Below are positions 17,453-26,824 of a DNA stretch of 64,000 bases, piece by piece. Below the pieces are notes generated by a model. That model was not told the origin of the DNA, did not search any database, and worked only from the letters and a program-made list of their open reading frames with translations. The translations under genes were made by a program, and so were the position numbers. Source of the DNA: Mycolicibacterium cosmeticum. Lineage in GTDB: Bacteria > Actinomycetota > Actinomycetes > Mycobacteriales > Mycobacteriaceae. The stretch's first letter is position 1, and every line of letters starts with the position of its first letter. The stretch is taken from NCBI RefSeq assembly GCF_000613185.1, contig NZ_CCBB010000001.1, forward strand, positions 310,001 to 374,000. Reading direction: 5' to 3'.

Positions 17453-19653
17453 GCACCCTGACGCTCGACGTCGGCGGCATGACGTGCGCTTCCTGCGCGG
17501 CGCGAATCGAGAAGCGGCTCAACCGGATCGACGGGGTGCACGCCACCGTCAACTTCGCCACCGAGCAGGCCCGGGTCGACTTCCCGGACACCGTCAGCCC
17601 CGACGACCTGGTCGCCGCGGTGGCCGCGACGGGGTACACCGCGACGCTGCCCACCCCGGAGCCCGCCCCCGAGCCCACAGCGTCGCCCGAGCCCGAGCGC
17701 GATGACGCCGACGGGTGGCGGCAACGGGTCCTGGTCAGCGCAGCGCTGAGCGTGCCGGTGGTCGCGCTGTCGATGATCCCGGCGTTGCAGTTCACCAATT
17801 GGCAGTGGCTGGCCTTCACGCTGGCCTCGCCGGTGGTGGTGTGGGGCGCGTGGCCCTTCCACCGGGCCGCCTGGACCAACCTGCGGCACGGCGCCGCGAC
17901 CATGGACACGCTGATCTCGGTGGGCGTGACCGCGGCCTATCTGTGGTCGGTGTGGGCGCTGTTCTTCACGCATGCCGGGATGCCGGGCATGAAGATGCCC
18001 TTCGAGTGGGTGTCTCGGGGTGGCGCGCCGCACCTGTACCTGGAGGTCGCCGCGGCCGTCACCACGTTTCTGCTCACCGGGCGGTATTTCGAGGCGCGGG
18101 CCAAGCGCAAGTCCGGTGCCGCCCTGCGCGCGCTGCTGGATATGGGCGCCAAGGACGTCGCGGTACTGCGCACCCATGGCGAGGTGCGGATCCCCATCGC
18201 CCAGCTGGCCGTCGGTGACGTCTTCGTGGTGCGGCCCGGGGAGAAGATCGCCACGGACGGCACCGTCACGACCGGCACATCGGCCGTCGACGCCTCGATG
18301 CTGACCGGAGAGCCGGTGCCGGTCGAGGTCGGGCCCGGCGACACCGCGGTCGGCGCCACCGTCAACGTCGGTGGCCGCCTCGAGGTGCGGGCGACGCATG
18401 TCGGCGCCGACACCCAGCTGGCCCAGATGGCTCGCCTGGTCAGTGAGGCCCAGAGCGGTAAGGCCGAGGTCCAGCGGCTGGCCGATCGGGTCTCGGCGAT
18501 CTTCGTACCGATCGTCTTCGGGTTGGCCCTGCTGACGCTGGCCGGGTGGCTGCTCACCGGAAACTCGGTGGCCGCGGCGTTCACCGCCGCCGTCGCGGTG
18601 CTGATCATCGCGTGCCCGTGCGCGCTGGGTCTGGCCACGCCGACCGCGCTGCTGGTGGGCACGGGCCGGGGCGCCCAGCTCGGCATCCTGATCAAGGGGC
18701 CGCAGGTGTTGGAGTCGACCCGTCGGGTGGACACCGTGGTGCTGGACAAGACCGGAACGGTGACCACCGGTCGGATGTCGGTGGTCGGCGTGCACGTCGC
18801 CGACGGGGAATCCGAGGCCGAGATCGTCCGGCTGGCAGGCGCTTTGGAGCACGCCTCGGAGCACCCGATCGCCAGGGCGATCGCCGAGTATGCCGGCGGT
18901 GGGTTGCCGCCGGTGACCGGGTTCGAGAATCACGGTGGCCGCGGGGTGACCGGCGTGGTCGAGGGCCGGGCCGCCGCCGCGGGCCGGGCCTCCTGGCTGG
19001 AGCTGCCGGTTCCCGCCGGGCTGAGCGCCGCGGCCGAGGCCGCCGAGGCCGAGGGCCGGACACCGGTCTGGTTCGCCGCCGACGGGCGCATCCGCGCGGT
19101 GATCATCGTCTCGGACACCATCAAGGACACCGCGGCCGAGGCGATCGACCAGTTCCGCGCCCTCGGTCTGACCCCGGTGCTGCTGACCGGCGACAACCGC
19201 GGTGCCGCGGAAGCCGTTGCGGCGCAACTGGGTATCGAGCAGGTGGTGGCCGAGGTGCTGCCCGCGGACAAGGTGGCCGAGGTGAAGCGGCTGCAGGCCG
19301 ACGGCGCGGTGGTGGCGATGGTCGGTGATGGCGTGAACGACGCCGCCGCGCTGGCGCAGGCCGACCTGGGCTTGGCGATGGGCACCGGCACCGATGTCGC
19401 GATCGAGGCGTCGGACCTGACCCTGGTGCGCGGTGACCTGCGGGCGGCCGCCGACGCGATCCGGTTGTCCCGGGCCACCCTGCGCACCATCAAAGGCAAT
19501 CTGTTCTGGGCGTTCGCCTACAACGTCGCCGCGTTGCCGCTGGCCGCGCTGGGGCTGCTGAACCCGCTGATAGCGGGGGCCGCGATGGCGTTCAGCTCGG
19601 TGTTCGTGGTGACGAACAGCCTTCGACTGCGCCGCTTTTCACCGGTGCGCTAA
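17449..19653 (+). CDS. Copper-exporting P1B-type ATPase (CopA/CtpA/CtpV family)
   Basis: A 734-residue heavy-metal P-type ATPase. It has one N-terminal HMA domain ([15 protein letters not shown], Cys13 and Cys16), eight expected membrane helices, the transport motif CPC at residues 389-391, the phosphorylated Asp433 in DKTGT, the HP motif [10 protein letters not shown] and the hinge [13 protein letters not shown] with these neighbours indicates Cu(I)/Ag(I) export. It overlaps the chaperone gene by 4 bp and the convergent adenylyl cyclase gene by 15 bp. M. tuberculosis has CtpA, CtpB and CtpV of this type; I cannot tell which is closest. Confidence 0.95.
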   Translation: MSTLTLDVGGMTCASCAARIEKRLNRIDGVHATVNFATEQARVDFPDTVSPDDLVAAVAATGYTATLPTPEPAPEPTASPEPERDDADGWRQRVLVSAALSVPVVALSMIPALQFTNWQWLAFTLASPVVVWGAWPFHRAAWTNLRHGAATMDTLISVGVTAAYLWSVWALFFTHAGMPGMKMPFEWVSRGGAPHLYLEVAAAVTTFLLTGRYFEARAKRKSGAALRALLDMGAKDVAVLRTHGEVRIPIAQLAVGDVFVVRPGEKIATDGTVTTGTSAVDASMLTGEPVPVEVGPGDTAVGATVNVGGRLEVRATHVGADTQLAQMARLVSEAQSGKAEVQRLADRVSAIFVPIVFGLALLTLAGWLLTGNSVAAAFTAAVAVLIIACPCALGLATPTALLVGTGRGAQLGILIKGPQVLESTRRVDTVVLDKTGTVTTGRMSVVGVHVADGESEAEIVRLAGALEHASEHPIARAIAEYAGGGLPPVTGFENHGGRGVTGVVEGRAAAAGRASWLELPVPAGLSAAAEAAEAEGRTPVWFAADGRIRAVIIVSDTIKDTAAEAIDQFRALGLTPVLLTGDNRGAAEAVAAQLGIEQVVAEVLPADKVAEVKRLQADGAVVAMVGDGVNDAAALAQADLGLAMGTGTDVAIEASDLTLVRGDLRAAADAIRLSRATLRTIKGNLFWAFAYNVAALPLAALGLLNPLIAGAAMAFSSVFVVTNSLRLRRFSPVR

Positions 19654-20751
19654 CCGGGCCCGGAACAGTTTGGTGTCGTCCTTGATGCCCTTGAGGCGGC
19701 GCGCGCCGGCGAAGGACCACTCGAACCCGGAGCCGTCGCCGATCGCGTCGCGGACGGCCTCGGACACCAGCACCGAACCCGGCCTGGCCACCCCGGTGAT
19801 CCGGCTGGCCAGGTTGACCGGGCTGCCGAACCAGTCCCCGCTGCGGTTGACGGCCAAGCCGGTGGCCACACCGGCGCGCAGTCGCAGGAAGTCGTCACCG
19901 GCCTCGGTGGCGTCGACGAGTGCCAACATGGTGGTCAGCAGCGGTGCGGGATCGGGGCTGACCAGCATCACGGCGTCGCCGATGGATTTGATGAATCGCA
20001 CCGGCGGGACCACGACATCGCGGGTCAGGTCGACCAGCCGGCGAGCGAGGTCCTCCAACTCCTCCGGGGGCACCGCCTCACCGAGCCGAGTGAAGCCGAC
20101 CAGGTCGGCGAAGGCGACCGCCACCGGCCGGGCCCCGGGCAACGGGAGGCCGGCGGCGCGCTCCCCCGCGGTGACGGCCTCGGTCTCCATGGTGTGCCGC
20201 AGCTGCAGCCGCAGCATGTCCTGGATCATCGGGCCGAGCAGCGGCTGGGCGGACAGCAGCAGCGCCTCCGAGGATTTCGCGATGTCGAGTTCGGTGGTGC
20301 CGCCCGCGGAGATCATCGCCGACAGGGCCGTGAACCGCAGCGCCTCAGCGGTTTTGGCCAACCCGTCGGCGATCACCCGGACCACCGCGACGATCCGTTC
20401 CTCGTCGAAGCCCAGGTCGACGAACTGCTTGACGTAGGTGAACATCTCGGCGTCGACGGCGGGATGCACGGGTGCGTCCGGGTCGTCGGACTGCGGCACC
20501 CCGATGGCCCGTTGGATGTGGCCGACCAGATCCGGATCCACGCCGTACGTCTGGCTGATCTGCCGTGCCGAGACCAGCCTGCCGTCGTCGCCGAGCGCGC
20601 GACGGGACACCAACAGCAGCGGCGCGTACGAATCCCGGATCTGTTCGACGGTGATGCCCCGCTCCAACAGCCAGGGGATCAACTCGGCCCGCTCCGCGCG
20701 CGCCTCGCCCTCGAGGCCGTCGAGCAGGTCGGCGAAATCTGGGGAGTCCAC
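19639..20751 (-). CDS. Class III adenylyl cyclase with helical regulatory domain (Rv1264-type)
   Basis: A 370-residue cytoplasmic adenylyl cyclase: an all-helical N-terminal domain (about residues 1-190), like the autoinhibitory pH-sensing part of M. tuberculosis Rv1264, and a C-terminal class III catalytic domain. Metal Asp residues are in [11 protein letters not shown] and IKSIGDAVM; the Lys of FIKSIGD and the Asp of GDWFGSPVN specify ATP; Asn and Arg in VNLASRITG are transition-state residues, so the enzyme looks active. Its position next to amiB2 matches Rv1264-Rv1263. The GTG at 20751 ([10 protein letters not shown]) is preferred; no ribosome site is obvious, so it may be leaderless. Confidence 0.9.
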   Translation of the reverse strand: MDSPDFADLLDGLEGEARAERAELIPWLLERGITVEQIRDSYAPLLLVSRRALGDDGRLVSARQISQTYGVDPDLVGHIQRAIGVPQSDDPDAPVHPAVDAEMFTYVKQFVDLGFDEERIVAVVRVIADGLAKTAEALRFTALSAMISAGGTTELDIAKSSEALLLSAQPLLGPMIQDMLRLQLRHTMETEAVTAGERAAGLPLPGARPVAVAFADLVGFTRLGEAVPPEELEDLARRLVDLTRDVVVPPVRFIKSIGDAVMLVSPDPAPLLTTMLALVDATEAGDDFLRLRAGVATGLAVNRSGDWFGSPVNLASRITGVARPGSVLVSEAVRDAIGDGSGFEWSFAGARRLKGIKDDTKLFRARLAHR

Positions 20752-20785
20752 GACGCCAAGGTAGCGGTATGCGACAGTCAGTGGA

Positions 20786-21274
20786 ATGACCGACGTGCTG
20801 CTCGGGCTCCCGCCGTTGATCGGGCCCGGCGCCCGGCTGCTGATCTGCGGCAACATGCCCAGCGTGATGTCACTGGCCTCCGGCGAGTATTACGGCAACC
20901 CGCGCAACGCGTTCTGGCGGATCACCGCGGAGGTCGTCGGCTTCGACGTGGCGGCGGCCTACCCAGCACGGGTCGCGGCGCTGCTGGACCACGGCATCGC
21001 GGTGTGGGATGTGCTGCGGTCGTGTGTGCGCCAGGGCAGTCTCGACTCCGCGGTGCGACCCGAGAGCATGGTGCCCAACGACTTCGCCACGTTCCTCGAC
21101 CGCCACCCGACGATCGAACGGATGGTGTTCAACGGGGCGGCCGCCGAGACGAATTACCGGCGCCTGGTCGGCACTCCGGACATCCCCGCGCAGCGACTGC
21201 CGTCCACCAGCCCGGCCCAGACCATGCGCTACGCCGACAAATTGGCCGCTTGGCGAACAGCCCTGGCCGATTAG
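20786..21274 (+). CDS. DNA-deoxyinosine (hypoxanthine) glycosylase, UDG superfamily
   Basis: A 162-residue single-domain uracil-DNA-glycosylase-superfamily enzyme. Motif A reads [19 protein letters not shown] followed by PRNAFW, and motif B is LPSTSPA, which matches family 6 (HDG) enzymes that excise hypoxanthine from deaminated DNA rather than uracil. Length is normal for the family. It is divergent from the cyclase gene with only 34 bp between starts, and its ATG has little space for a ribosome site, so leaderless initiation is possible. It adds to the repair genes in this window (UdgB, MSMEG_6728-like). Confidence 0.85.
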   Translation: MTDVLLGLPPLIGPGARLLICGNMPSVMSLASGEYYGNPRNAFWRITAEVVGFDVAAAYPARVAALLDHGIAVWDVLRSCVRQGSLDSAVRPESMVPNDFATFLDRHPTIERMVFNGAAAETNYRRLVGTPDIPAQRLPSTSPAQTMRYADKLAAWRTALAD

Positions 21275-21345
21275 GATCGCGCCGATGCCGGCTTCGGGTC
21301 ACCGCCATCCTCAACCGGATCAAGGCTGAGGTCGAGGCGGGCCGA

Positions 21346-22743
21346 TCACGCGGCCGTTCCCGGCGGTGCGTCCGGTCTGGGCGTCCGGCCGGGGTTCTTG
21401 TCGCCCATGATGACTTCGGGGTGGTGGTAGGTGTTGGTGCGGGCCTGGCCGGTGTCCAGGGCCGGGGGCGGGATCCATTCGACGGAACCGTCGTCGCCGA
21501 TGACGGTGGTCCAGCCACCATCGCCGACGAGTCGGTTGTGCGGGCCGCAGGCCAGCACGAGTTCCTCGATGTCGGTCTGCCCGTCGCGGGCGAAGTCGCT
21601 CTTCGCGTGGTGGGCCTGGCAGCCGTAGGCGGGCACCCGGCAGCCCGGGAACGTGCACCCGCGCTGCCGATAGGTCAACACCAGACGCTGGTCCGGGCTG
21701 GCGCAGCGCCGGGTCCGCCCGAAATGCAATGGCTGCCCGGTCACGTCGTCGAACACCGCCAAACACCACCACGCGTGGGCGGCCATCCGAAGGACATCGC
21801 GCATCGGCACCCGAGACCCACCCGCGGTGACCGCCTGCCCGGTGACCTCCTCGAATTCGGCCATCTTGGCTCCGAGCACCACCGTCACCGGCAACCCGTT
21901 GTGCTGCCCCAACTCCCCCGATGCCAGCGCGTTGCGCGCCACGGTGACCAGCGCGTCATGCTGACGCTGCCCCAGCGTCCGGGTGTCGGCATCGATCGCC
22001 TCCTGCGACGGGGTGCCCTTTGTACACGGGATCTCGTCCTCGGGATTGCACATCCCCGGACCGGCCAGCTTGCCCAGCATCGGTTCCAGGTAGGCCCGGC
22101 CTTCCGGGGTGATGGTGCCGTGGAAATCGCTGTTGCCATCCTCGTCTTGGGGGCCCAGCACGAAGCTGCGACGATCCTCGCGGCGTGCGGCGGCGTCATC
22201 GTCGTTGGGTTCGGGACCGTCGGGGTCGACGACCTCCAGCAGGTGTTTGGCCAGCCGACGCAGGGTGTCGGGGTCGTGGGCCGTGGCGTAGGCGGCCAGC
22301 TGCGCCTCCGCGTCGGCGCGGGTCGGCTCGTCCACCCCTGCCGGGAGTTTCTTCAGAGTCTTCGTGATGATCCGGATGTGTTCAGCCGTGATGTCACCCC
22401 GGGCTTGGGCGGCCGAGGTTGCCGGATACACCGGATCCAGTGGTTCCCCGGTCACGGTGCGGCGCGGGGCGAGCAGCTCCCCTTCGGTCAGCCGCCGGTG
22501 GGCTTCCTTGTTCGACAGGCGCAGCCGGATACCCAACGCATCGGCCCAGCTGCGCGCCCCCAGCTCAGCCGGGCCCGCTTGGGCTTTGAGCGCGGCCATC
22601 ACCCGATGCTGTACCGCCGGAATCCGGCGGTACAGCTGTTCCAACGCGGTCTGGATGTCCAGCAGCTCGGTGATCGAGGCGTCGTCGAAGGAGGCGCCCG
22701 ACAGTGTGTCGACCACCGCGATCAGATCGACCACGACCTCCAT
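21346..22743 (-). CDS. DUF222 / HNH endonuclease (13E12 repeat family)
   Basis: A 465-residue DUF222 protein with a C-terminal HNH nuclease domain (CQAHHAKSDFARDG, ELVLACGPHNRLV). This is the REP13E12-type family, present in many diverged copies in mycobacterial genomes and sometimes used as phage integration targets. The N-terminal DUF222 part is helical and begins at MEVVVDLIAV; an ATG ten codons upstream (22773) is possible. Zinc-binding Cys residues are in GCTFPGCRVP. The biological role of these genes is unclear; no flanking repeats were found here, so it is annotated as a gene and not as part of a mobile element. Confidence 0.88.
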   Translation of the reverse strand: MEVVVDLIAVVDTLSGASFDDASITELLDIQTALEQLYRRIPAVQHRVMAALKAQAGPAELGARSWADALGIRLRLSNKEAHRRLTEGELLAPRRTVTGEPLDPVYPATSAAQARGDITAEHIRIITKTLKKLPAGVDEPTRADAEAQLAAYATAHDPDTLRRLAKHLLEVVDPDGPEPNDDDAAARREDRRSFVLGPQDEDGNSDFHGTITPEGRAYLEPMLGKLAGPGMCNPEDEIPCTKGTPSQEAIDADTRTLGQRQHDALVTVARNALASGELGQHNGLPVTVVLGAKMAEFEEVTGQAVTAGGSRVPMRDVLRMAAHAWWCLAVFDDVTGQPLHFGRTRRCASPDQRLVLTYRQRGCTFPGCRVPAYGCQAHHAKSDFARDGQTDIEELVLACGPHNRLVGDGGWTTVIGDDGSVEWIPPPALDTGQARTNTYHHPEVIMGDKNPGRTPRPDAPPGTAA

Positions 22744-22923
22744 GCATCGAACACTAGTACGAACCACCGACATCTGCCGGGGTTATCCACAATCACGGAT
22801 TTATCCACAACCGCACGCCTGCAACAGGTTTCGGTTGTCGCTGAAAAGTCGCTCGGAGGCGGGCATCGGGCATATGGTGCGGCACCGCGTTCAGCTGTTC
22901 AGGCGCGCACCACCGCCCGCACC

Positions 22924-23187
22924 TCAGCCCAGCCGCTCCACGATGTCCTTCGCCTCCCGCAGGCTCAACCCGGTCTCGTCCCGGAACACCTTGATGGCTT
23001 CGATCTTCTTGCCCTGCAACACCAGATTGCGCACCGTCACGCTGGCCCAGGTTTCGTTGGGCTCCCCCACCGGTCGCGACGGCGGCACCGCGGCACCCAT
23101 CGCCCGTTCCAGTGCGGCCACCCGGCGTTCGAGTTCCTCGACCCGCCGCTGGACATCGTCCGCACCCGCGCTACCGAATAGACCCAT
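22924..23187 (-). CDS. Small protein with ribosomal L7/L12 C-terminal-like domain
   Basis: An 87-residue protein: residues 1-35 form a heptad-rich coiled coil (VQRRVEELERRVAALERAM), then a Pro-containing linker, then a segment (VLQGKKIEAIKVFRDETG, LSLREAKDIVERLG) that closely resembles the C-terminal domain of ribosomal protein L7/L12, the part that contacts translation factors. It is not RplL itself, which is longer and lies elsewhere. Function is unknown; the coiled coil suggests a dimer or trimer. Its start overlaps the end of the amidase gene by 17 bp on the same strand, so it is probably the last gene of the AraC-amidase operon. Confidence 0.8.
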   Translation of the reverse strand: MGLFGSAGADDVQRRVEELERRVAALERAMGAAVPPSRPVGEPNETWASVTVRNLVLQGKKIEAIKVFRDETGLSLREAKDIVERLG

Positions 23188-24568
23188 GGGGCACAGTGTG
23201 CACCGGCGGCCGCCGATTCGCCCAGGGCCGCGCCGTCTCGAGTTGCGCGCTCAACGACAACAGGGTCGCCTCGTCGAACGGCCGGCCCATCAACTGGATC
23301 GACATCGGGATCCCATCCCCGTCCAGGCCCCACGGCACCACCGCGGCGGGTTGTCCGGTGACATTGCACATGGCCTGGAACGGCACCCGGCCGGCCACCC
23401 GGGCCAGCGTGGAGATCGCGCCCCGGCGCTGGTAGGCACCGATGCGGGACGGCCCGGTGGCCGCCCCCGGCGTGATGACGACGTCGACCTCGTCGAAAAT
23501 GGACAGCACGCGCGCTGCGATGGCCGGTTCGGCCGCCAGGACGGACTCCATCCGACGCTGCGGGATCAGCCCACCGATACGGGCGAAAGCCCTTGTCCGG
23601 GAATCGAGCCGGTCCGGGTGCGGCAGCGCGCGAACGTCGTCGTACACGCCACGGAAGTACCGCGGCAACGCGTGTCCGTACACCGAACCGAGCGGATAAT
23701 CCGGGTCCCGCTCGACGACGTGATGCCCCAATTCCCGCAGCACGGCGGCGGCGTCGGTCACCGCCGCCTGCTGCGGGGCACCCACCCGCGCGGTCACCAG
23801 CGGCGGCACCTTGCGGCTCACCGCGATCCGCAACCGGCCCGGCGGCCGCGTCGCCGCGGCCACGAAATCATGTCCGGGCGCGGTGACATCGAGGAACAGT
23901 GCGGCATCCTCGACCGTGCGTGCGAGCGGCCCGTTCGCCACCAGTCCGCACCACGAATTCTCGTGCGGCGCCGTCGGCACCCGATCCCGTTGCGGCTTGA
24001 TCCCGAACAGTCCACACCACGTGGACGGTATCCGGATCGACCCCATCCCGTCGGACCCCAGCGCGATCGACGCGAGGCCCGCGGCGACGGCCGCACCGCT
24101 GCCGCCGCTGCTGCCGCCGGGGGCGAAGTCGCGATTCCACGGGTTGCGCGTCGCGCCGTAGGTGAGTGTCTCGGTGAACGGCCAGATCATCATCTCCGGC
24201 ACCGCCGTCTTGCCCAGGATCACCGCACCCGCCGCGCGCAGCCGACGCACCACCTCGGCATCGGCGGCCACCGCGGGGCCGTGCGCGCTGCTGCCGTAGG
24301 TGGTCACCTGGCCGGCGATATCGGTGTCGTCCTTGATCGCGACGGGCACCCCGAGCAGCGGCAGCCGCTCGCCCGCGGCCAGCCGGGCCTGTGCCGCGGC
24401 CGCTTCGGCCCGCGCCGATTCGGTGAGAACCACGCGATAGGAACGAATTTCGGGATCGATTTGCGCTATCCGGCCCAGGAAGAGCTCCAGCAGGTCCGGC
24501 GCGGTGACCGTCCCGGCGGCCAGCATGCGGGCGTGTTCGGCCGCGCCGGCGAACGCGATATCACTCAT
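23171..24568 (-). CDS. amiB2: Amidase AmiB2
   Basis: A 465-residue amidase-signature enzyme that hydrolyses a carboxamide of unknown identity. The Ser-cisSer-Lys triad is present: Lys79 in VPVAIKDD, the cis-Ser in PGGSSGGSGAA (about 154) and the nucleophile in GSDGMGSIRIPS (about 177). Length and position beside the Rv1264-type cyclase and the Rv1262c-type HIT gene match M. tuberculosis AmiB2 (Rv1263). Its ATG overlaps the stop of the upstream AraC-type gene (ATGA), so this regulator and the amidase are co-translated. No signal peptide is visible. Confidence 0.92.
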   Translation of the reverse strand: MSDIAFAGAAEHARMLAAGTVTAPDLLELFLGRIAQIDPEIRSYRVVLTESARAEAAAAQARLAAGERLPLLGVPVAIKDDTDIAGQVTTYGSSAHGPAVAADAEVVRRLRAAGAVILGKTAVPEMMIWPFTETLTYGATRNPWNRDFAPGGSSGGSGAAVAAGLASIALGSDGMGSIRIPSTWCGLFGIKPQRDRVPTAPHENSWCGLVANGPLARTVEDAALFLDVTAPGHDFVAAATRPPGRLRIAVSRKVPPLVTARVGAPQQAAVTDAAAVLRELGHHVVERDPDYPLGSVYGHALPRYFRGVYDDVRALPHPDRLDSRTRAFARIGGLIPQRRMESVLAAEPAIAARVLSIFDEVDVVITPGAATGPSRIGAYQRRGAISTLARVAGRVPFQAMCNVTGQPAAVVPWGLDGDGIPMSIQLMGRPFDEATLLSLSAQLETARPWANRRPPVHTVPHGSIR

Positions 24569-25413
24569 TGGCGCAACGCTAGCGCCCCGGGTCCGTGCGT
24601 GGTGGCGTACTCGCCGGGTGTGCAGCCCAGCATGACCCGGAAGTCGTTGCCGAAATGCGCCTGGTCATACCAGCCGAGCCGGGTGGCCAGGTCGGCGAAG
24701 TCGACGTCGGGCGTGCTCTCGATCTCCAGGGCCGCCTGCTGCAACCGGTAGCGGCACAGCACCCATTTCACCGGGACGCCGACGTAGTGGGCAAAGATCC
24801 GCTGCGTGGTCCGCACACTCCACGGTGACAGCGCCATCACCTGCGACACCTTGTGCAGGCCGGGATCGGCCTGCATCCGCGCCACCAACTCGGTCAGCCG
24901 GACGTACACCGGGTCCGGCGTCCCCCCGAAGGCACCGATCGCCGCGTCCAGCCGGGTCCGCACCGCGTCGACGTCATCGTCGAACTCGATTGCCGCACCG
25001 AAGAGTTCGTCGTCAACCGGCCGGACAAGACCGGTGAGCTGCGCCGCGTCCCTGCCGAACCGGGCGGTGAAGCCGCCCGGCAGGAACCGGGCTCCCACCA
25101 CCGTGCCGCATGCGCGGATGGTGGTGCGGAAAACCTTCGGCACCACACCGTGCACCAGGGTGACCGGCAGCGGGAAGCCGTGCCGGACACCGTCTTCGCC
25201 CCATTCCCGGGTCAGGTGCAGCGCCGGAAAAGTGATCACCGTGCTGTCGAAGGGACCCTCGCGGCGCCGGTCCCACCGCACCGACCAGAAGTGCTCGACG
25301 AACCGGCCCGCCGCCTCCGAGGGCGGCCAGCGCCGCAGTTCGAAGGCCGACACACTGCCCGCCCGGCCCACCACCCCGCGCACCGGGGCTGGCGTGTTTT
25401 TCCAAGCCGCCAT
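24565..25413 (-). CDS. AraC-family transcriptional regulator
   Basis: A 282-residue regulator. The N-terminal part carries an AraC-type binding domain (FVEHFWSVRWDRR and later ARFLPGGFTARFG blocks), and the C-terminal two helix-turn-helix units end in the AraC signature (LGWYDQAHFGNDFRVMLG, TPGEYA). It precedes amiB2 in an overlapping operon and probably controls it or a nearby catabolic gene; the ligand is unknown. The ATG at 25413 (MAAWKNTP) was chosen; it leaves a short gap to the divergent VOC gene at 25440, whereas upstream in-frame starts would overlap that gene. Confidence 0.85.
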   Translation of the reverse strand: MAAWKNTPAPVRGVVGRAGSVSAFELRRWPPSEAAGRFVEHFWSVRWDRRREGPFDSTVITFPALHLTREWGEDGVRHGFPLPVTLVHGVVPKVFRTTIRACGTVVGARFLPGGFTARFGRDAAQLTGLVRPVDDELFGAAIEFDDDVDAVRTRLDAAIGAFGGTPDPVYVRLTELVARMQADPGLHKVSQVMALSPWSVRTTQRIFAHYVGVPVKWVLCRYRLQQAALEIESTPDVDFADLATRLGWYDQAHFGNDFRVMLGCTPGEYATTHGPGALALRQ

Positions 25414-25439
25414 GGCCGCAAGGCTACGAAACTGGCGGT

Positions 25440-25907
25440 ATGAGCAACACACCGATCCCCCACGGATACACCAGCCTGACCCCGTTCCTCTGCGTCGACG
25501 GTGCCGCCGCGGCGATCGACTTCTATGTCGCTGTTTTCGGCGCCACGCTGGTCAGCCGGATGGACGGGCCGAACGGGACCGTCGCACACGCCGAACTGGA
25601 CTTCGGCGCGGGCCGGCTGCAACTCGGCGATCCGCAGGACGCCTACCAGCTGGCCGCCCCCGACCGCGGTGCCTTCGCCACCGAGTCGATCGGCCTGTAC
25701 TGCGCCGACGCCGACACGGTCGTGGCGCGGGCCGTCGACGCCGGCGCCACCGTCCGTGAACCACTGCAGACCTTCGTCACCGGCGACCGGTTCGCCTCGA
25801 TCATCGACCCGTTCGGCTGGCGCTGGACCGTGATGACCCGGGTCGAGGACATCACGCCAGAAGAGCAGGAGCGCCGGCTGGCCGAATGGGCGTCCGCCAA
25901 CGCCTGA
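25440..25907 (+). CDS. VOC-family (glyoxalase/PhnB-like) protein
   Basis: A 155-residue vicinal-oxygen-chelate protein with two beta-alpha-beta-beta-beta modules: the first begins LTPFLCVDGAAAAIDFY and the second ESIGLYCADADTVVARA, ending with the IDPFGWRWTVMT block that resembles PhnB-like members. Functions in this branch range from bleomycin-type binding to dioxygenases, and the substrate is not evident. The ATG follows the divergent AraC-type gene by 26 bp. The C-terminal tail ITPEEQERRL is typical of PhnB-like VOC proteins. Confidence 0.85.
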   Translation: MSNTPIPHGYTSLTPFLCVDGAAAAIDFYVAVFGATLVSRMDGPNGTVAHAELDFGAGRLQLGDPQDAYQLAAPDRGAFATESIGLYCADADTVVARAVDAGATVREPLQTFVTGDRFASIIDPFGWRWTVMTRVEDITPEEQERRLAEWASANA

Positions 25908-25930
25908 CGACAGGCGGCTAACGTGGCGGA

Positions 25931-26368
25931 ATGGCCTGCGTGTTCTGTTCGATCGTCGCCGGGGAGGCCCCCGCGCTGCGGATCCACGAGGACGACGAAT
26001 TTCTCGCCTTCCTCGACATCCGGCCGTTCACCCGCGGGCACACCCTGGTGATCCCGAAGCGGCACACCGTGGACCTGACCGACACGCCACCGGACACCGT
26101 CGCCGGCCTGGCGGTGCTCGGGCAGCGCATCGCCAAGGCCGCGCGGCTGTCCGGCCTGCACGCCGACGGCAACAACATCGCGATCAACGACGGCAAGGCC
26201 GCCTTCCAGACGGTGTTCCACCTGCACCTGCATGTGGTGCCGCGGCGCACCGGTGACAAATTGTCGTTCGCGAAAGGCCTGGTGCTGCGCCGCGATCCGG
26301 ATCGAGCGGCGTCGGCGCGGCTGTTACGTGCGGCATTGGCGAACCTGGACGAAACCGCGCAGGATTGA
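25931..26368 (+). CDS. HIT-family nucleotide hydrolase/transferase (Rv1262c-type)
   Basis: A 145-residue histidine-triad protein. The N-terminus CVFCSIVAGEAPA is the usual HIT start with a CxxC pair, and the catalytic triad is in FHLHLHVVPR. HIT proteins hydrolyse AMP-linked compounds such as adenosine phosphoramidates or dinucleoside polyphosphates. Position next to amiB2 matches M. tuberculosis Rv1262c. It probably forms an operon with the following F420-dependent gene, whose ATG lies 4 bp after this stop. Confidence 0.93.
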   Translation: MACVFCSIVAGEAPALRIHEDDEFLAFLDIRPFTRGHTLVIPKRHTVDLTDTPPDTVAGLAVLGQRIAKAARLSGLHADGNNIAINDGKAAFQTVFHLHLHVVPRRTGDKLSFAKGLVLRRDPDRAASARLLRAALANLDETAQD

Positions 26369-26372
26369 GGCC

Positions 26373-26822
26373 ATGACACATCTGTCGCCGATCGAGCAGG
26401 TCGGGCTGCGGGTCCTGCACCTGCACGACCTGCTGTATCAGAAGACCAACGGGCTGATCGGGCATCGCATCCCCGGGATGCCGAACAGCCTGCTGTTGCA
26501 CACGGTCGGGGCCAAGACCGGGCAACCACGCATCAACACCCTGAGCTACGCCCGCGACGGCAAGGACTACCTGGTGGTGGCGTCGATGGGCGGTGCGCCA
26601 CGCTCGCCGGGCTGGTATCACAATCTCAAGGCCCACCCGGACGTCGAAATCAACGTCGGGACAACGCGTTTGGAGGTCACCGCGCGGCCCATCCTGCCGG
26701 ACGACCCGGACTATGCGCGGTTGTGGCAACTGGTCAACCGCAACAATGCCAACCGCTATGAGGCGTACCAGAAGAAAACCACCCGGCCGATCCCGATCGT
26801 CGCGCTGACGCCGCGGGCCTGA
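26373..26822 (+). CDS. Deazaflavin (F420)-dependent nitroreductase-family protein (Rv1261c-type)
   Basis: A 149-residue split-beta-barrel protein of the Ddn/DUF385 family, which use reduced coenzyme F420 to reduce quinones or nitro compounds. Family blocks are VGAKTGQPRINTLSYARDG, YLVVASMGGAPRSPGWYHN and LKAHPDVEI. M. tuberculosis Rv1261c, in the same position, is a described Ddn homologue. The first residues (RVLHLHDLLYQKTNGLIGHR) include a membrane-facing helix typical of this family. Start: ATG 4 bp after the HIT stop. Confidence 0.92.
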   Translation: MTHLSPIEQVGLRVLHLHDLLYQKTNGLIGHRIPGMPNSLLLHTVGAKTGQPRINTLSYARDGKDYLVVASMGGAPRSPGWYHNLKAHPDVEINVGTTRLEVTARPILPDDPDYARLWQLVNRNNANRYEAYQKKTTRPIPIVALTPRA

Positions 26823-26824
26823 GG

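Noticed and set aside
21346..22743. DUF222/HNH gene as a mobile intron or homing endonuclease
   Set aside because: No flanking repeats, no interrupted host gene and no intron structure; it is the common mycobacterial 13E12 family.
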